Source: Mycolicibacterium moriokaense
GTDB taxonomy: Bacteria; Actinomycetota; Actinomycetes; Mycobacteriales; Mycobacteriaceae
Direction of reading: 5' to 3'
Assembly: GCF_003201655.1 (NCBI RefSeq)
Contig: NZ_QJJU01000003.1
Span: 62,001-126,000 of the forward strand
DNA: 64,000 nt
Shown: positions 17,410 to 26,239 of the stretch, piece after piece
Position numbering within the stretch: the first letter of the stretch is position 1
Layout: each line of letters begins with the position of its first letter
Translations under genes and position numbers: made by a program
The notes under the pieces: generated by a model
Database searches by the model: none
What the model was told of the DNA's origin: nothing
The model's input: the letters and a program-made list of their open reading frames with translations, nothing else

Positions 17410-17778
17410 CTAGCGGCTCCCGATCAGATTGTCGGTGCCAAGCAGCGAGGAGAGTTGTTGCAGCGCTTCGGGAATGACGCGGTAATACACCCAGGAGCCG
17501 CGGCGCTCACTGTCGAGCAGCCCGGCGGTGCGCAGCACCTTGAGGTGATGCGACACCGTTGGCTGGCCGACGGTGATGCCGGCCGATATGTCGCACACGC
17601 ATGCCTCGCCACCGCTGTGGCTGGCCACCACACTGAGCAGCCGCAGCCGCACCGGATCCGACAGCGCCTTGAGCATGCCTGCCAGCTCCGTCGCCGCTTC
17701 AGTCGATAGTGGTTCGCGGACGAGTGGAGCGATTTCGCAGCAGGCGCCGTTCGTGAGCGGCTCCGATGACTTCGACAT
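17410..17778 (-). CDS. ArsR-family arsenite-responsive repressor
   Basis: A 122-aa winged-helix regulator. The EACVCDI segment (Cys60, Cys62) is the alpha-3 metalloid site of classical ArsR proteins. The recognition region TVGQPTVSHHLKVLRTAGLL follows, then RRGSWVYYRV for the wing. A further CC pair is at 13-14. It heads the operon with the aquaglyceroporin and arsC and presumably represses it until arsenite binds. The AT-rich gap just upstream (17779-17800) probably holds its operator. Confidence 0.88.
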   Translation of the reverse strand: MSKSSEPLTNGACCEIAPLVREPLSTEAATELAGMLKALSDPVRLRLLSVVASHSGGEACVCDISAGITVGQPTVSHHLKVLRTAGLLDSERRGSWVYYRVIPEALQQLSSLLGTDNLIGSR

Positions 17779-17840
17779 TCATCGATATTGACAGTTGTCG
17801 AATCAGTGCACAAGGCAACAAGGGATGAACGGCGTTGGGG

Positions 17841-18296
17841 TCAGCAGCAGGAAGCGTCGGCGGCTTGCGCGCCGCAGCACGTCGCATCCGTGGCGTCTGT
17901 GTCGAGGTGTTGCGGGCTGGAGCCGAATGTCTCGGAATCGGCCAGCACGGTATAGACCTCCCACTTTTCACCAGCGGGTCCGGTCACCCAGACCTTGTCC
18001 TGGGTGGCGAAGCAACAGGTGGTGCCGATTTCTTCGTCGGTGAATAGCCCCTCGCTGGTGAAGCGGGCGATCTCGGCACGAACCTGCTCGCTGGATTCCA
18101 CCTCGACGCCGAGGTGGTTGATGGTGCCGCCCTTGCCGGGGTTCTGCAGCAAAACCAGCTTCAGAGGGGGTTCGGCGACCGCGAAGTTGGCGTAGCCCTC
18201 CTTGACCTTGGCTGGCTCAGTGTTGAACAGCTTGGAGTAGAACGTGATCGCGTCGTCAAGATCGTCAACATTGAGGGCGAGCTGAACACAGGACAT
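17841..18296 (-). CDS. ArsI/CadI-family vicinal-oxygen-chelate protein
   Basis: A 151-aa glyoxalase-fold protein from ATG 18296 (MSCVQLALNVDDLDDAITFY). It carries the vicinal Cys pair of ArsI (GTTCCFATQD, Cys94-95), INHLGVEVE and GEKWEVYTVL. ArsI enzymes cleave the C-As bond of trivalent organoarsenicals. The mycobacterial member CadI was named for cadmium induction. The C-terminus has two more Cys pairs (ATCCGAQAADASCC) that could bind metal. It is divergent from an ArsR-type regulator across a gap with paired operators. Confidence 0.86.
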   Translation of the reverse strand: MSCVQLALNVDDLDDAITFYSKLFNTEPAKVKEGYANFAVAEPPLKLVLLQNPGKGGTINHLGVEVESSEQVRAEIARFTSEGLFTDEEIGTTCCFATQDKVWVTGPAGEKWEVYTVLADSETFGSSPQHLDTDATDATCCGAQAADASCC

Positions 18297-18319
18297 GATG
18301 ACCTCCGATAGACCTGTTA

Positions 18320-18375
18320 GACATATATCGAACTGACGCGTCAACGGCCAACATGCCACCTTTTTGATATATGTC
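18320..18375. promoter_or_regulatory. paired ArsR/SmtB-type operators between cadI and the second arsR
   Basis: GACATATATCG at 18320-18330 is repeated in inverted form as TGATATATGTC at 18365-18375. Each is an AT-rich imperfect palindrome like known SmtB/ArsR half-sites. The pair sits in the gap between two divergent genes, so one regulator probably controls both directions. Confidence 0.65.
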
Positions 18376-18399
18376 AATATCTCTGGCAGGATGGATTCC

Positions 18400-18759
18400 G
18401 TGCCTAAGACACTCCCCGTGATCGATATGTCGGCGCCGGTCTGTTGTGCCCCGGTCGCTGCCGGGCCGATGGCTGACGATGCTGCCCTGGAGGTCGCGCT
18501 GCGACTCAAGGCGTTGGCCGATCCTGCCCGCGTCAAGATCATGTCGTTTCTGTTCGGGTCGAGTGCCAGCGAGGAGAACGGCGGCGACCTCGCCGCCGCG
18601 CTGGGCCTGACCGAATCGACCGTCAGCCACCACCTCACACAACTGCGTAAAGCCGGCCTCGTCGAGTCCGAGCGACGCGGTACGAACGTCTACCACCGAC
18701 CACACCGTGACGCCTTGGCGGCACTCTGCGCAGTGCTGGACCCAAACTGTTGCCGGTGA
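18400..18759 (+). CDS. ArsR/SmtB-family metal-responsive regulator
   Basis: A 119-aa winged-helix repressor starting VPKTLPVIDMSAPVCCAPVA at GTG 18400 (ATG 18391 is possible). LTESTVSHHLTQLRKAGLV is the recognition helix region and RRGTNVYHRP the wing. Possible ligand cysteines are the N-terminal CC (15-16) and the C-terminal CC (117-118), a different layout from the other ArsR here. It is divergent from the ArsI/CadI gene, as in the M. tuberculosis cadI region, and probably controls it. Confidence 0.85.
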   Translation: MPKTLPVIDMSAPVCCAPVAAGPMADDAALEVALRLKALADPARVKIMSFLFGSSASEENGGDLAAALGLTESTVSHHLTQLRKAGLVESERRGTNVYHRPHRDALAALCAVLDPNCCR

Positions 18760-18779
18760 GGGACTTTCAACAAACAGCG

Positions 18780-19994
18780 TTACAGGAAGCCGAGGTCTCG
18801 GCGGCCGGTTCCCACCGATGGGCCAGGGTCCGTGCCGACGGTCTTGCTCAACAGTTCGTGGTAGATGTCCCTGAAGTCCGTGGTTGTCTTCAGATCACCG
18901 TCAACAAGGTCGGTCAGGCTGGGTTGGTCACCATAGAAGCCGCCCTTGACGGGCGCGCCGGCAATGAAGACCGGCCCCGCGGTGCCGTGGTCGGTTCCTT
19001 CTGAGGCGTTCGCGGCCACCCGCCGACCGAACTCCGAATACACCACCACGACAACGTGTTTGCCGCGGTCGTCGAGCATCATTTCGTTCAGGAATCCGGT
19101 CAGCGATACGTCGAGGTTTTGCAGCAGTGTCTGATGGCCTCCCGGCTCGTCGGCGTGTGTGTCGAAGTCGCCCCTGTCCTCGACCAAGTACACGCGGGTC
19201 GGGACCCCGGCCTTCACGCATGCGGCAACCACGTTCAGGTCCGGGGTGAGTGACTTGTCGCCCTGGCCTGTCGACGGGGGAGCCAGGTCTTGAGTCGAAA
19301 CCACCGTCTCAAACGCTGCTCTTGTGGTCCCGTTCGCGCGGCAGCTGGCGCGCACGGCGGACATCGCCCGCGTGTCGTGTGGATCATCGGCACCGAGTAC
19401 TGCCAGCGTGGAGGCGACCTCCCTCGACACCTGCGGTATCCCGGGCAAAAGGGCTGCTGCGACCTGCTTTTCACCGATCGCAGCCAGCGGCAGCACGGGT
19501 CCGACACCGACTGCACGCAGCGGGTGGTCGCCGGTTGCGTCGAGCCAACGGCCGATCCAGCCAGTGGGCACCGGCGCGGAGGGCGACGCAGTCTGCCAGA
19601 TGTCCATCGAGCGAAAATGACTGCGGTCTTGATTCGGATACCCGACGCCCCGCACGATGGCCAGCTTTTGGTTGTGCCATTGTGCGGCCATGCCTTTCAG
19701 CGCCGGGTTCAGTCCGAGCTGCGCATCGAGGGGCAGTACGTCGGACGGTTTAATGGCGATTTCCGGGCGAGCATCGTAATACGCGTTGTCGCTGTAGGGG
19801 ATCAGGGTGTTGATGCCGTCGTTGCCGCCGTAGAGCGTCACGATGACCAGGATGCCGCTGCCGGCGGTCAACGGCCGGTCGTGAGCGGAACGCAGCAGAT
19901 CCGGCAGGGTGATAGCGACCGCCCCCGACATAACGCCCGCCGCGCCCACGCCGGCGCTGGCGATCAGGAACTTGCGGCGATTGAATTCGGCCAT
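18780..19994 (-). CDS. DUF1501 protein with Tat signal
   Basis: A 404-aa exported protein. MAEFNRRKFLIASAGVGAAG is a Tat signal. The body matches DUF1501, a relative of the alkaline-phosphatase/sulfatase fold: VIVTLYGGNDGINTLIPY, DRSHFRSMDIWQ, DFDTHADEPGGH, VVYSEFGRRVAANASEGTDH and GKxGGFYGDQP-like text. It lies 11 bases downstream of the DUF1800 gene. The DUF1800-DUF1501 pair is conserved in many bacteria, but its biochemical role is not established. Confidence 0.87.
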   Translation of the reverse strand: MAEFNRRKFLIASAGVGAAGVMSGAVAITLPDLLRSAHDRPLTAGSGILVIVTLYGGNDGINTLIPYSDNAYYDARPEIAIKPSDVLPLDAQLGLNPALKGMAAQWHNQKLAIVRGVGYPNQDRSHFRSMDIWQTASPSAPVPTGWIGRWLDATGDHPLRAVGVGPVLPLAAIGEKQVAAALLPGIPQVSREVASTLAVLGADDPHDTRAMSAVRASCRANGTTRAAFETVVSTQDLAPPSTGQGDKSLTPDLNVVAACVKAGVPTRVYLVEDRGDFDTHADEPGGHQTLLQNLDVSLTGFLNEMMLDDRGKHVVVVVYSEFGRRVAANASEGTDHGTAGPVFIAGAPVKGGFYGDQPSLTDLVDGDLKTTTDFRDIYHELLSKTVGTDPGPSVGTGRRDLGFL

Positions 19995-20005
19995 TGTGAA
20001 TCTCG

Positions 20006-21313
20006 CTACGACGTCAGGTATTCCGGGGAATTGACCGCGGCGGCGACCAACTCATCCGGATAGGCGACATGGGTTTTGAGGGCGGCCGCACTACGATCCG
20101 TCCACGCGCCGATGCCGAGCAAGTAGCCCGCGGCGTCGATGCGGTCACCGAGTGCCGCGTGCTCGACTGTGGAGAGGTCACCCAACCGCGTGAACTTGTC
20201 AGCCGCCCACACCCGCGTTGCTGTGCTGCTCGTCGACAGCCATGCTTGGCCACGTGGCCACCCGCCGACGTTGGGCGGATAGAACGGCACCTGACCCATC
20301 ACCGCCAACGCCGCGACAATCCCGTCGAGCACCCCGGGGCTGTCGATGGGTACCTTTAGCGCCCTGACCACACCTATCACCCACTCGACGGGAGTGTTGA
20401 CGACGGTGCCCGAGGCGGCGGCGAACTCGGGGTCGATGAAGATCGCCTTCGTCAGGGCCTTGAGGTCGCGGCCGGGACCGTAGGCCGCGACGAGTCGGCC
20501 AAGCGCGTCGGCGGACGGGGGACTGTCGGACGCCAGGAGCTGCCACAACTTCCCGGCGATGAACGGGGCCGACCCGGGTTGGCTGAGCACGATTTCGCAA
20601 AATGCGGTGTGGTCAAGATTGCCCGCCACGCCCATCACCGTCTTGGCAGTCGAGTCGTGGCGCTCGGCCGCAACGCGGGTCTGCCCGCCATAGTCGATGA
20701 ACCAACCTGTCAGTGCGCGGGCGCCTTCGCGAACGTCCCTTTCGGTGTACCCGTTGGCGTGCCCAAGCGTGAACAGCTCCATGAATTCGCGCGACAGGTT
20801 CTCATTTGGAGCCCCGGCACTGTTACCGACGCCGTCCAACCAGTAGAGGATCGCGGCATCGGTCAACATTGCGGAGGCCAGCGTGCGGAAGTCACCGAGT
20901 TTGAGCGTCCGCAGTTTCTGATTCTGCAAACCCATCCATTCAGCGACCGGTACTTTCAGTGCCGAGGTCGCAAAATGGTTGTGCCACAACAGTGTGAGCT
21001 TTTCGTGAATAGGTTCGTCGACCGCCGCCATTCGCTGTAACCACCATGTCGTCAGGTCTTTCATCTGCTCGAGCAATTGGGGCTTGAGCGCCTGCTGCTG
21101 TCTCGGGGCGCCGGGATCGGTAGGCGTGGTGGCGGTCGGCCGGGGTGTAGCCAACGCTCCGGGGTCGGCGTCGGGGTTGAGGCTAAGGACTGCGTCGAGG
21201 TAGGTCGACCAGTCCTGCTTCGCGACGGCGTCGATCTGCGGACCGGTCGCACCGAAGCCGGTTCGCCGCAGCAAGCGGGCGGTCGCTAGCCACCGCGCAG
21301 ACTGCGAAGACAC
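20006..21313 (-). CDS. DUF1800 protein
   Basis: About 435 aa from GTG 21313 (VSSQSARWLATARLLRRTGF). The longer open frame upstream looks non-coding. Family motifs are LLRRTGFGATGPQIDA, LTLLWHNHFATS, LREFM-like NENLSREFMELFTLG, ERDVREGARALTGW and PFYPPNVGGWPRGQAWLS. The DUF1800 partner of the DUF1501 gene follows in the same operon. Both are thought to act in the cell envelope, but no activity can be assigned. Confidence 0.85.
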   Translation of the reverse strand: MSSQSARWLATARLLRRTGFGATGPQIDAVAKQDWSTYLDAVLSLNPDADPGALATPRPTATTPTDPGAPRQQQALKPQLLEQMKDLTTWWLQRMAAVDEPIHEKLTLLWHNHFATSALKVPVAEWMGLQNQKLRTLKLGDFRTLASAMLTDAAILYWLDGVGNSAGAPNENLSREFMELFTLGHANGYTERDVREGARALTGWFIDYGGQTRVAAERHDSTAKTVMGVAGNLDHTAFCEIVLSQPGSAPFIAGKLWQLLASDSPPSADALGRLVAAYGPGRDLKALTKAIFIDPEFAAASGTVVNTPVEWVIGVVRALKVPIDSPGVLDGIVAALAVMGQVPFYPPNVGGWPRGQAWLSTSSTATRVWAADKFTRLGDLSTVEHAALGDRIDAAGYLLGIGAWTDRSAAALKTHVAYPDELVAAAVNSPEYLTS

Positions 21314-22095
21314 GATTCTCGACCCCAATCCGGTCGCCAACCCCCGCGACTGGCATTGGCAGACCACCCACGCCGAAGAATAGGCCCACGGGCTCGACGG
21401 TGCGGCGGAATCCGCAGGTTGGTTATTTGCTAGAACTTCACCGAACGTTGCATGGCAAACGTCTGTGGGGCAAGTTGCCGGGCGGCCCTGATTACCTATG
21501 ACCGGCCCCCTTGCCTGGATGTGTGCCTTTACGGACATGCGCGGGCTTCGGCGGCGGCCCTGGCCGGTATCTCAAGGCGCATAGGTCTTTGACGGCGCTG
21601 CAAAGCTATTTAGCTCGGACAGCCGGTCGGTCATTGGGCATCCCCGTCACGACAACCAGATCACTCGATGTTGGCATGCTTCGCCAAATTACCGCGCGCG
21701 TAAAGCAATTGGATGTTCTCGGTAACGAGAGACGAGTCGGCGCGCGTGAGGGATCATATGGTCGAAGTGCATGTCGATGAAGAGCATGTCGCTTAGACCC
21801 AGAGCATGCGAGAGCAGGCGCACTACGACGCGGAAGTCGCCCAAGAGCAACTGGCCGCTGAGCGGAAGATCATCAAGCGCATTGCCCGCGAAGCATCGGG
21901 TCGCGGTTCGGGTGATCGCGGGCGGGTGAGACGTTCGGCGCGCCCACTGATTTGCCGCGCACTAGTCCAGTTGCAGATCGGCCATCTCATTCGGGACCTG
22001 TGCAGCACGCGATGCCCTTTGAACCTGAAGGCTCTCGCGTTTCGTATAACAGGTACGGGTGCGCCGAGCGCGCGCACTGGAAACGGAATGTGCTC
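21314..22095. other. long intergenic stretch, possibly with a short relic
   Basis: No firm gene. Near 21759-21972 a short frame reads MVEVHVDEEHVA and stops. After that stop, the same frame reads MREQAHYDAEVAQEQLAAER then KIIKRIAREASGRG, a charged helical text that may be a relic. Around 21600-21720 nothing was recognised. Confidence 0.35.
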
Positions 22096-22284
22096 ATGAT
22101 CCGCAAGCTCTTCGCCACAAGCTCTCTGGTTGCCATGGTTATTGTCGGCGCGGCGGCGCTGGCGTACGCAGCACCGGACCCCAGCGAATCAGGACCGTCG
22201 ATGTCGGATTCAACGACGTCAACGACATCGACGACGTCTGCAACCAACGCGCCGTATCCGGGGCACAGCGGGTATGGCTACTGA
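22096..22284 (+). CDS. small secreted protein
   Basis: A 62-aa product from ATG 22096. Residues 1-25 (MIRKLFATSSLVAMVIVGAA then LAYAAPD) form a signal peptide. The mature part is only about 37 residues, rich in Ser/Thr (STTSTTSTTSATN) with a PYPGHSGYGY end. Function is unknown. It is convergent with the cutinase gene, whose stop is 16 bases away. The short Thr/Ser tail could be glycosylated; this is inference. Confidence 0.55.
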   Translation: MIRKLFATSSLVAMVIVGAAALAYAAPDPSESGPSMSDSTTSTTSTTSATNAPYPGHSGYGY

Positions 22285-22299
22285 CAGGTCAGCGCGCGA

Positions 22300-23214
22300 T
22301 CAACTGCGTCCGAGCACCTGACAAGTGGTTTTGCACAACAACAACGTTCCCGGTGGGAGCGGGTGCAGAGCGTCATACGGCGGCGGAGCAGGCGAATCCG
22401 GTGATGCGGGAGGCGCCGGTGGCGGTGCCGCAGGCGCTGGCGGAGGTGCGACAGGTGCAGGCGCCGCCGGAGGTGCGGCAGGGACGGGCGATAGCCGCGG
22501 CGCGGCGGGGACAGGTGTAGGCGCCGGCGCGGCAGGAGCGGGTCTTGCCGCGATTTGAGTCGCGGTGTATGCCGCCGCCTGGTCGACCATTCCGGAGTCC
22601 GCATACTGCGTGTGAGCGTTGAAGTCCCGTCCCTGCGAGCAGACGAAATCATCGGGGACGCATAGTTCGATGGTCTTGGCCGTATATGTCGGACCGACTG
22701 TGACGTCAGGCTGACCGATCGCGTGCATGAAACGGTCGTTGGGCGTTCCGAACAAGGCGACCGCGGCGACATGGTCGGCAATGTCGGTGGGCATCGGGTT
22801 CGGTACGCCCTCAGGCGCTCCATCTGGTATGACATCCGAGGTGACGAAGCCCATCACGGCGGCGCCTTGGGAAAATCCGCCGAGCACCATGTTGGTGTTG
22901 GGGCAATTTCTCGCAGTCGCCTCGACATGTGCGGTCGCGTCCCGAACGCCGGAGATGGCGGTGGGGAAGTCGGTGGTGGCGGGGTAGTCGACTGGATAGA
23001 CACCCATCGACCGTGTGCCGATCCGTGAGCGCAGCGAGTCCACGAATGCCTGTCCTGTCGGACCAACACCGGGATCTTCAGTGGTGCCGCGCGCGAATAC
23101 CACCTCGACGTCGGGGCAGGGCTGTGCGGACGCGGACGTAGCTGGTGCGCTCAGCGGCGCCGAACCTGCCGCTGCCACGACACCAACCAGGACAATGATT
23201 CTGCGGCCCCTCAC
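22300..23214 (-). CDS. cutinase-family secreted esterase with Pro-rich tail
   Basis: About 304 aa from GTG 23214 (signal peptide RGRRIIVLVGVVAAAGSAPL and a Cys-bearing mature start SAQPCPDVEVVFARGT). The cutinase core shows GGFSQGAAVMGF (nucleophile Ser about 115), CVPDDFVCSQG with catalytic Asp, and a following His in FNAHTQYAD. About 80 residues of Pro/Ala repeat (APAPTPVPAAP-like) extend the C-terminus, then an LCKTTCQVLG end. Mycobacterial cutinase-like proteins hydrolyse lipids and esters outside the cell; the exact substrate is open. Confidence 0.9.
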   Translation of the reverse strand: MRGRRIIVLVGVVAAAGSAPLSAPATSASAQPCPDVEVVFARGTTEDPGVGPTGQAFVDSLRSRIGTRSMGVYPVDYPATTDFPTAISGVRDATAHVEATARNCPNTNMVLGGFSQGAAVMGFVTSDVIPDGAPEGVPNPMPTDIADHVAAVALFGTPNDRFMHAIGQPDVTVGPTYTAKTIELCVPDDFVCSQGRDFNAHTQYADSGMVDQAAAYTATQIAARPAPAAPAPTPVPAAPRLSPVPAAPPAAPAPVAPPPAPAAPPPAPPASPDSPAPPPYDALHPLPPGTLLLCKTTCQVLGRS

Positions 23215-23293
23215 CGCGCAATGCTGACACACGGCGGCGACGGCGGCCAATCGAAAAACCAACGGACAGTGAACGGCCCGTAAATCCGGGCCG

Positions 23294-23484
23294 TCAGATG
23301 TAGTACGTCTCTTTGCCGGCTGGGTATCCGCCGCCGTCGGTGGCGATATGAACGTGGTCGAAATGATTGGCTGTCTCGTTGCCGTAGTCCGCCGTCCAGC
23401 GGCCCCGGCCGTTGGCTAACAGGTTTCTGCCCACGAGCAGCACGTTACTGTCGCGCCCGACCCGATTTGGCCATGTCCGCTAAC
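23294..23484 (-). pseudogene. C-terminal remnant of a secreted mycobacterial protein
   Basis: The frame ending at TGA 23294-23296 reads RTWPNRVGRDSNVLLVGRNL, then GRWTADYGNETANHFDHVHI and ATDGGGYPAGKETYYI. An NHxDHVHI...GGGYP end is typical of a group of mycobacterial secreted proteins, with the HVH reminiscent of peptidase metal motifs. A stop codon directly precedes the readable part, so the N-terminus is missing. Confidence 0.5.
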
Positions 23485-23558
23485 TTTTGGGCATCGACTG
23501 CGGCGCAGCGCGTAGTACTACTCATCCCCCGTAGCCCCAGGCCCGGCATTCTGAACGC

Positions 23559-24875
23559 ATGACGCTCACCAACTCCATGTCCGATGCGGACAAGGTCGCC
23601 GCGCAAACTCCGCCCGGCCGCGACCGCGCTGTCGACGTCGCCCGACTCGCCGCCCTGGTGGTCGTCATGTTCGGACACTGCGCGCTGCTGCTCGCGACGA
23701 TCGACGGCGTCGGATTGCACATCGGCAACCTGCTCGGCGAGCTGCCGGCGATCGCCCCGATCACGTGGGTCGTCCAGGTCATGCCGCTTTTCTTCATGGC
23801 AGGCGGCGCCGCGGGCGCATACGGATGGCGCGACGGCACGCCATGGGGCACATGGTTGTTCACCCGGACGCAGCGACTGTGCAGGCCCGTGTTCTGGTAT
23901 CTCGCGGCATGGACGGTCGGTCTCCTCGTCGCGCGCGTGACACTCGGAGCGGACTCCGCGGCGGGACTTGGACGCGAGTGCGTCGCACTCCTGTGGTTTC
24001 TCGGCGTGTACCTCGTCGTGCTCGCCTTCGTTCCCGCGCTGACCCGGCTGTCGAGTGCCCGGGCGGTCGCAGTCGTTGTCGCCTCGCTACTCGCGGCAGC
24101 GGCGGTGGTCGACGGGATCCGGATCGCGGCGGGCACCCCCACCGCAGGCATCGCCAACTTCCTAATCGTCTGGCTGATCCCCATCGTGATCGGGGTGGCG
24201 TACGCACACCAACTGATCGGGCCACGTGCCGCCACCGTCGTCGCCGCGTCAGCGTTGGCCGCGCAGATCCTGCTGGCCATTGCCGGACCGTACGACGTCT
24301 CGCTGGTCGTCACCGGAACCGAGCGCATGTCCAACGTCTCACCGCCCACCCTTTTGCTCGCGCTGCACTGCATCTGGATGTCATTCGCGTTCGTCTCTGC
24401 CGCGGGCGCGATCCGGCGTTGGGCCGCACGGCCGCGTGTCTGGCACGCCGTCGCGGTGGGTAACGGGGGAGCGATGACGCTTTATCTCTGGCACATCCCC
24501 GCGATAGCGGTCGCGACGTTCTCTCTGCATGCCATCGGCCTCGACGCGTACGACGTTGACGCGCCGTGGTTTTGGGCTGTCCTCGCGCTTCGGGCGCTGG
24601 TGTTCGCGGTCGTCATGGCCATCGCGTTCCGACTGCTCGCACCGCTCGAGCATCGCCCGTTGCCGTGGTGGGACACGCCGGTGCGGGCCGCAGGCGCCAG
24701 GTCGACGGCTGCAGGTGCGCTGGTGTGCGTCGCAGGTGTCGCGCTGTTGCTGATGGCCAAGGACGGGCTGAGTGGCTACACCGGGTGGACGGCACTTGGA
24801 TGCTTTCTTGCTGCGGCGGTGGCCGCGCGGTTGAGCGCGCTCGGTGCCGGCAACTCCGCCTCCCGCGAGCGCTGA
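23559..24875 (+). CDS. acyltransferase-3 family membrane protein
   Basis: A 438-aa integral membrane protein with about ten helices. The N-terminal RDRAVDVARLAALVVVMFGH holds the family's catalytic His (in FGH), followed by PLFFMAGGAAGAYGW and FTRTQRLCRPVFWY. Later NGGAMTLYLWHIPAI is the second family motif. Such proteins O-acylate sugars or lipids at the membrane. Neighbours give no hint of the acceptor. The gene may run with the small membrane protein 18 bases downstream. Confidence 0.85.
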   Translation: MTLTNSMSDADKVAAQTPPGRDRAVDVARLAALVVVMFGHCALLLATIDGVGLHIGNLLGELPAIAPITWVVQVMPLFFMAGGAAGAYGWRDGTPWGTWLFTRTQRLCRPVFWYLAAWTVGLLVARVTLGADSAAGLGRECVALLWFLGVYLVVLAFVPALTRLSSARAVAVVVASLLAAAAVVDGIRIAAGTPTAGIANFLIVWLIPIVIGVAYAHQLIGPRAATVVAASALAAQILLAIAGPYDVSLVVTGTERMSNVSPPTLLLALHCIWMSFAFVSAAGAIRRWAARPRVWHAVAVGNGGAMTLYLWHIPAIAVATFSLHAIGLDAYDVDAPWFWAVLALRALVFAVVMAIAFRLLAPLEHRPLPWWDTPVRAAGARSTAAGALVCVAGVALLLMAKDGLSGYTGWTALGCFLAAAVAARLSALGAGNSASRER

Positions 24876-24893
24876 CGTTCTAGGCTGCCAGCC

Positions 24894-25289
24894 ATGTCCA
24901 TCGATCGTGCCGCGCTCGCCGCGGGCAGCATCCGCCTTGCTTCGGGCATCTCATTTCTCGTCGACCCGCTTCGAGCGAACCGGTTGTGGGGTGACCCGGA
25001 CGAGCCGGCACCGACGGCGCGACTGCTGCTGCGATCGATGGGCTACCGCGACGCACTGATAGGCGGACTGCTTGTGTCGGCAGCCCTCCGGGGCCAGAAC
25101 ACCCGCGGCTGGTTCCTCGCGTCGGGTGGGGCTGACGCGGCCGATCTGCTCGGTGGAATGAGCGTCCACCACGAGATGAAGCGCTCGCAACAGATCATCG
25201 GCCTTGGCGGCGCGGTCGTCGGCATCGGTGTCGGACTCTGGGGCGCCACCCGGCGACGCGAACGGACAGGGCCATCCGTAACTGGATGA
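24894..25289 (+). CDS. small membrane protein, DUF4267-like
   Basis: 131 aa, starting MSIDRAALAAGSIRLASGIS. Two or three hydrophobic segments are visible (SIRLASGISFLVDP, ALIGGLLVSAALRG, IIGLGGAVVGIGVGLWG), separated by a polar loop RLLLRSMGYRDALIGG that resembles DUF4267. It ends with a basic RRRERTGP tail. It is translated just after the acyltransferase gene and 12 bases before the next small ORF, so the three may form a transcription unit. Function unknown. Confidence 0.7.
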   Translation: MSIDRAALAAGSIRLASGISFLVDPLRANRLWGDPDEPAPTARLLLRSMGYRDALIGGLLVSAALRGQNTRGWFLASGGADAADLLGGMSVHHEMKRSQQIIGLGGAVVGIGVGLWGATRRRERTGPSVTG

Positions 25290-25301
25290 CACACTGACGC
25301 G

Positions 25302-25535
25302 ATGACATCGAACGACGTTTACGAACGGCTGGGCGTGCTCGAGCAGCTCGTCCAACACCTCTATGCGAAAACGGGGGTGCCGATGCCGGATATGCAGACA
25401 CTGGCCCGATCCCAGGTGTCGGCGCACGTGCAGCAGTTGCTCGCCTCAGGCGACAAGATGGGCGCCATCAAGGCCTACCGGGATGAGGCCAACGTCGATC
25501 TGCCCACCGCGAGCCGGTTCATCGAGTCGCTCTGA
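25302..25535 (+). CDS. small protein with an L7/L12-like C-terminal helix motif
   Basis: 77 aa. The N-terminus is helical (YERLGVLEQLVQHLYAKTGV). The C-terminal LASGDKMGAIKAYRDEANVD and LPTASRFIESL resemble the helix-turn of the ribosomal L7/L12 C-terminal domain, seen in a family of small actinobacterial proteins that are not ribosomal. No function is assigned. Confidence 0.65.
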   Translation: MTSNDVYERLGVLEQLVQHLYAKTGVPMPDMQTLARSQVSAHVQQLLASGDKMGAIKAYRDEANVDLPTASRFIESL

Positions 25536-25795
25536 CGCTGATCCGCGACCGCCGTCGGGAGTTGGTTGAGTGCGATTGGCAGTACCCACGCCGTCGCCAC
25601 AGCCCCGAGGAAACCTGTGGCCCGGTGTGCGTTCGTTGCGTCCATATTCTTATGTCGCCCGGCGACTCGCAGATATCACAGGCGATCATCGCTGGATCCT
25701 GTTGATCGCCCGGCCTTATCAGCCGCGAAAGCGTCTGGATGGACAGCGCAGCCGTCGTCGCACAGCTATCCGCATGATCGCGTCCGCCTGCCGTA

Positions 25796-26239
25796 TCAGC
25801 GGCCAGGCAGGCGGGTCGTGACCTCCTGAAGCATCCACCCGTTGCCATCGGGATCGCTGAACGACGCGAATGACGCGTAGCTGTTGCGTTCCGGGTCGGG
25901 TCCGGGCACCCGCGCCGTCGTCCCTGCGTGGTGAAACACGCCGCCTGCGTCGTGGAAGACGTCACTGACCTGTGCACCATGCTCGACCAGCTCTGCGCGT
26001 GCGGCCTCGATATCGTCGACGACGAGGTACAAACCGCTTGCCGAGCCGGGCGCGGCATCGGTGACTCCGGTGCCGAAGATGATCGAGGCTGGCGACCCAG
26101 GCGGGGTCAGCTGTATTACCCGAAAGCTTTCATCGACGACGAAATCGGCGTCCAGCCGCCAGCCCAACCCCACATAGAACTGCTTAGCCCGGTCTACGTC
26201 GGCGACCGGCAGCACCACGATCTCAAGTCTCATGTCCAC
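25796..26239 (-). CDS. VOC/glyoxalase superfamily protein
   Basis: About 147 aa from GTG 26239, preferred because GGGAG lies about nine bases upstream and the product then begins MDMRLEIVVLPVADVDRAKQ; ATG 26254 is also possible. The paired beta-alpha-beta-beta-beta units are visible: FYVGLGWRLDADFVVD, then SGLYLVVDDIEAARAELVEH and a closing FSDPDGNGWMLQEV. This last motif is typical of bleomycin-resistance/glyoxalase-like proteins. The substrate is unknown. Confidence 0.8.
   Translation of the reverse strand: MDMRLEIVVLPVADVDRAKQFYVGLGWRLDADFVVDESFRVIQLTPPGSPASIIFGTGVTDAAPGSASGLYLVVDDIEAARAELVEHGAQVSDVFHDAGGVFHHAGTTARVPGPDPERNSYASFASFSDPDGNGWMLQEVTTRLPGR

Noticed and set aside
20069-21040. 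Forward open frames opposite the DUF1800 gene
   Set aside because: No start signals and no family text; the reverse DUF1800 frame is continuous with conserved motifs.
23559-25535. Prophage or capsule locus around the acyltransferase-3 gene
   Set aside because: No glycosyltransferase, integrase or repeat nearby; the neighbours are ordinary small membrane and cytoplasmic proteins.
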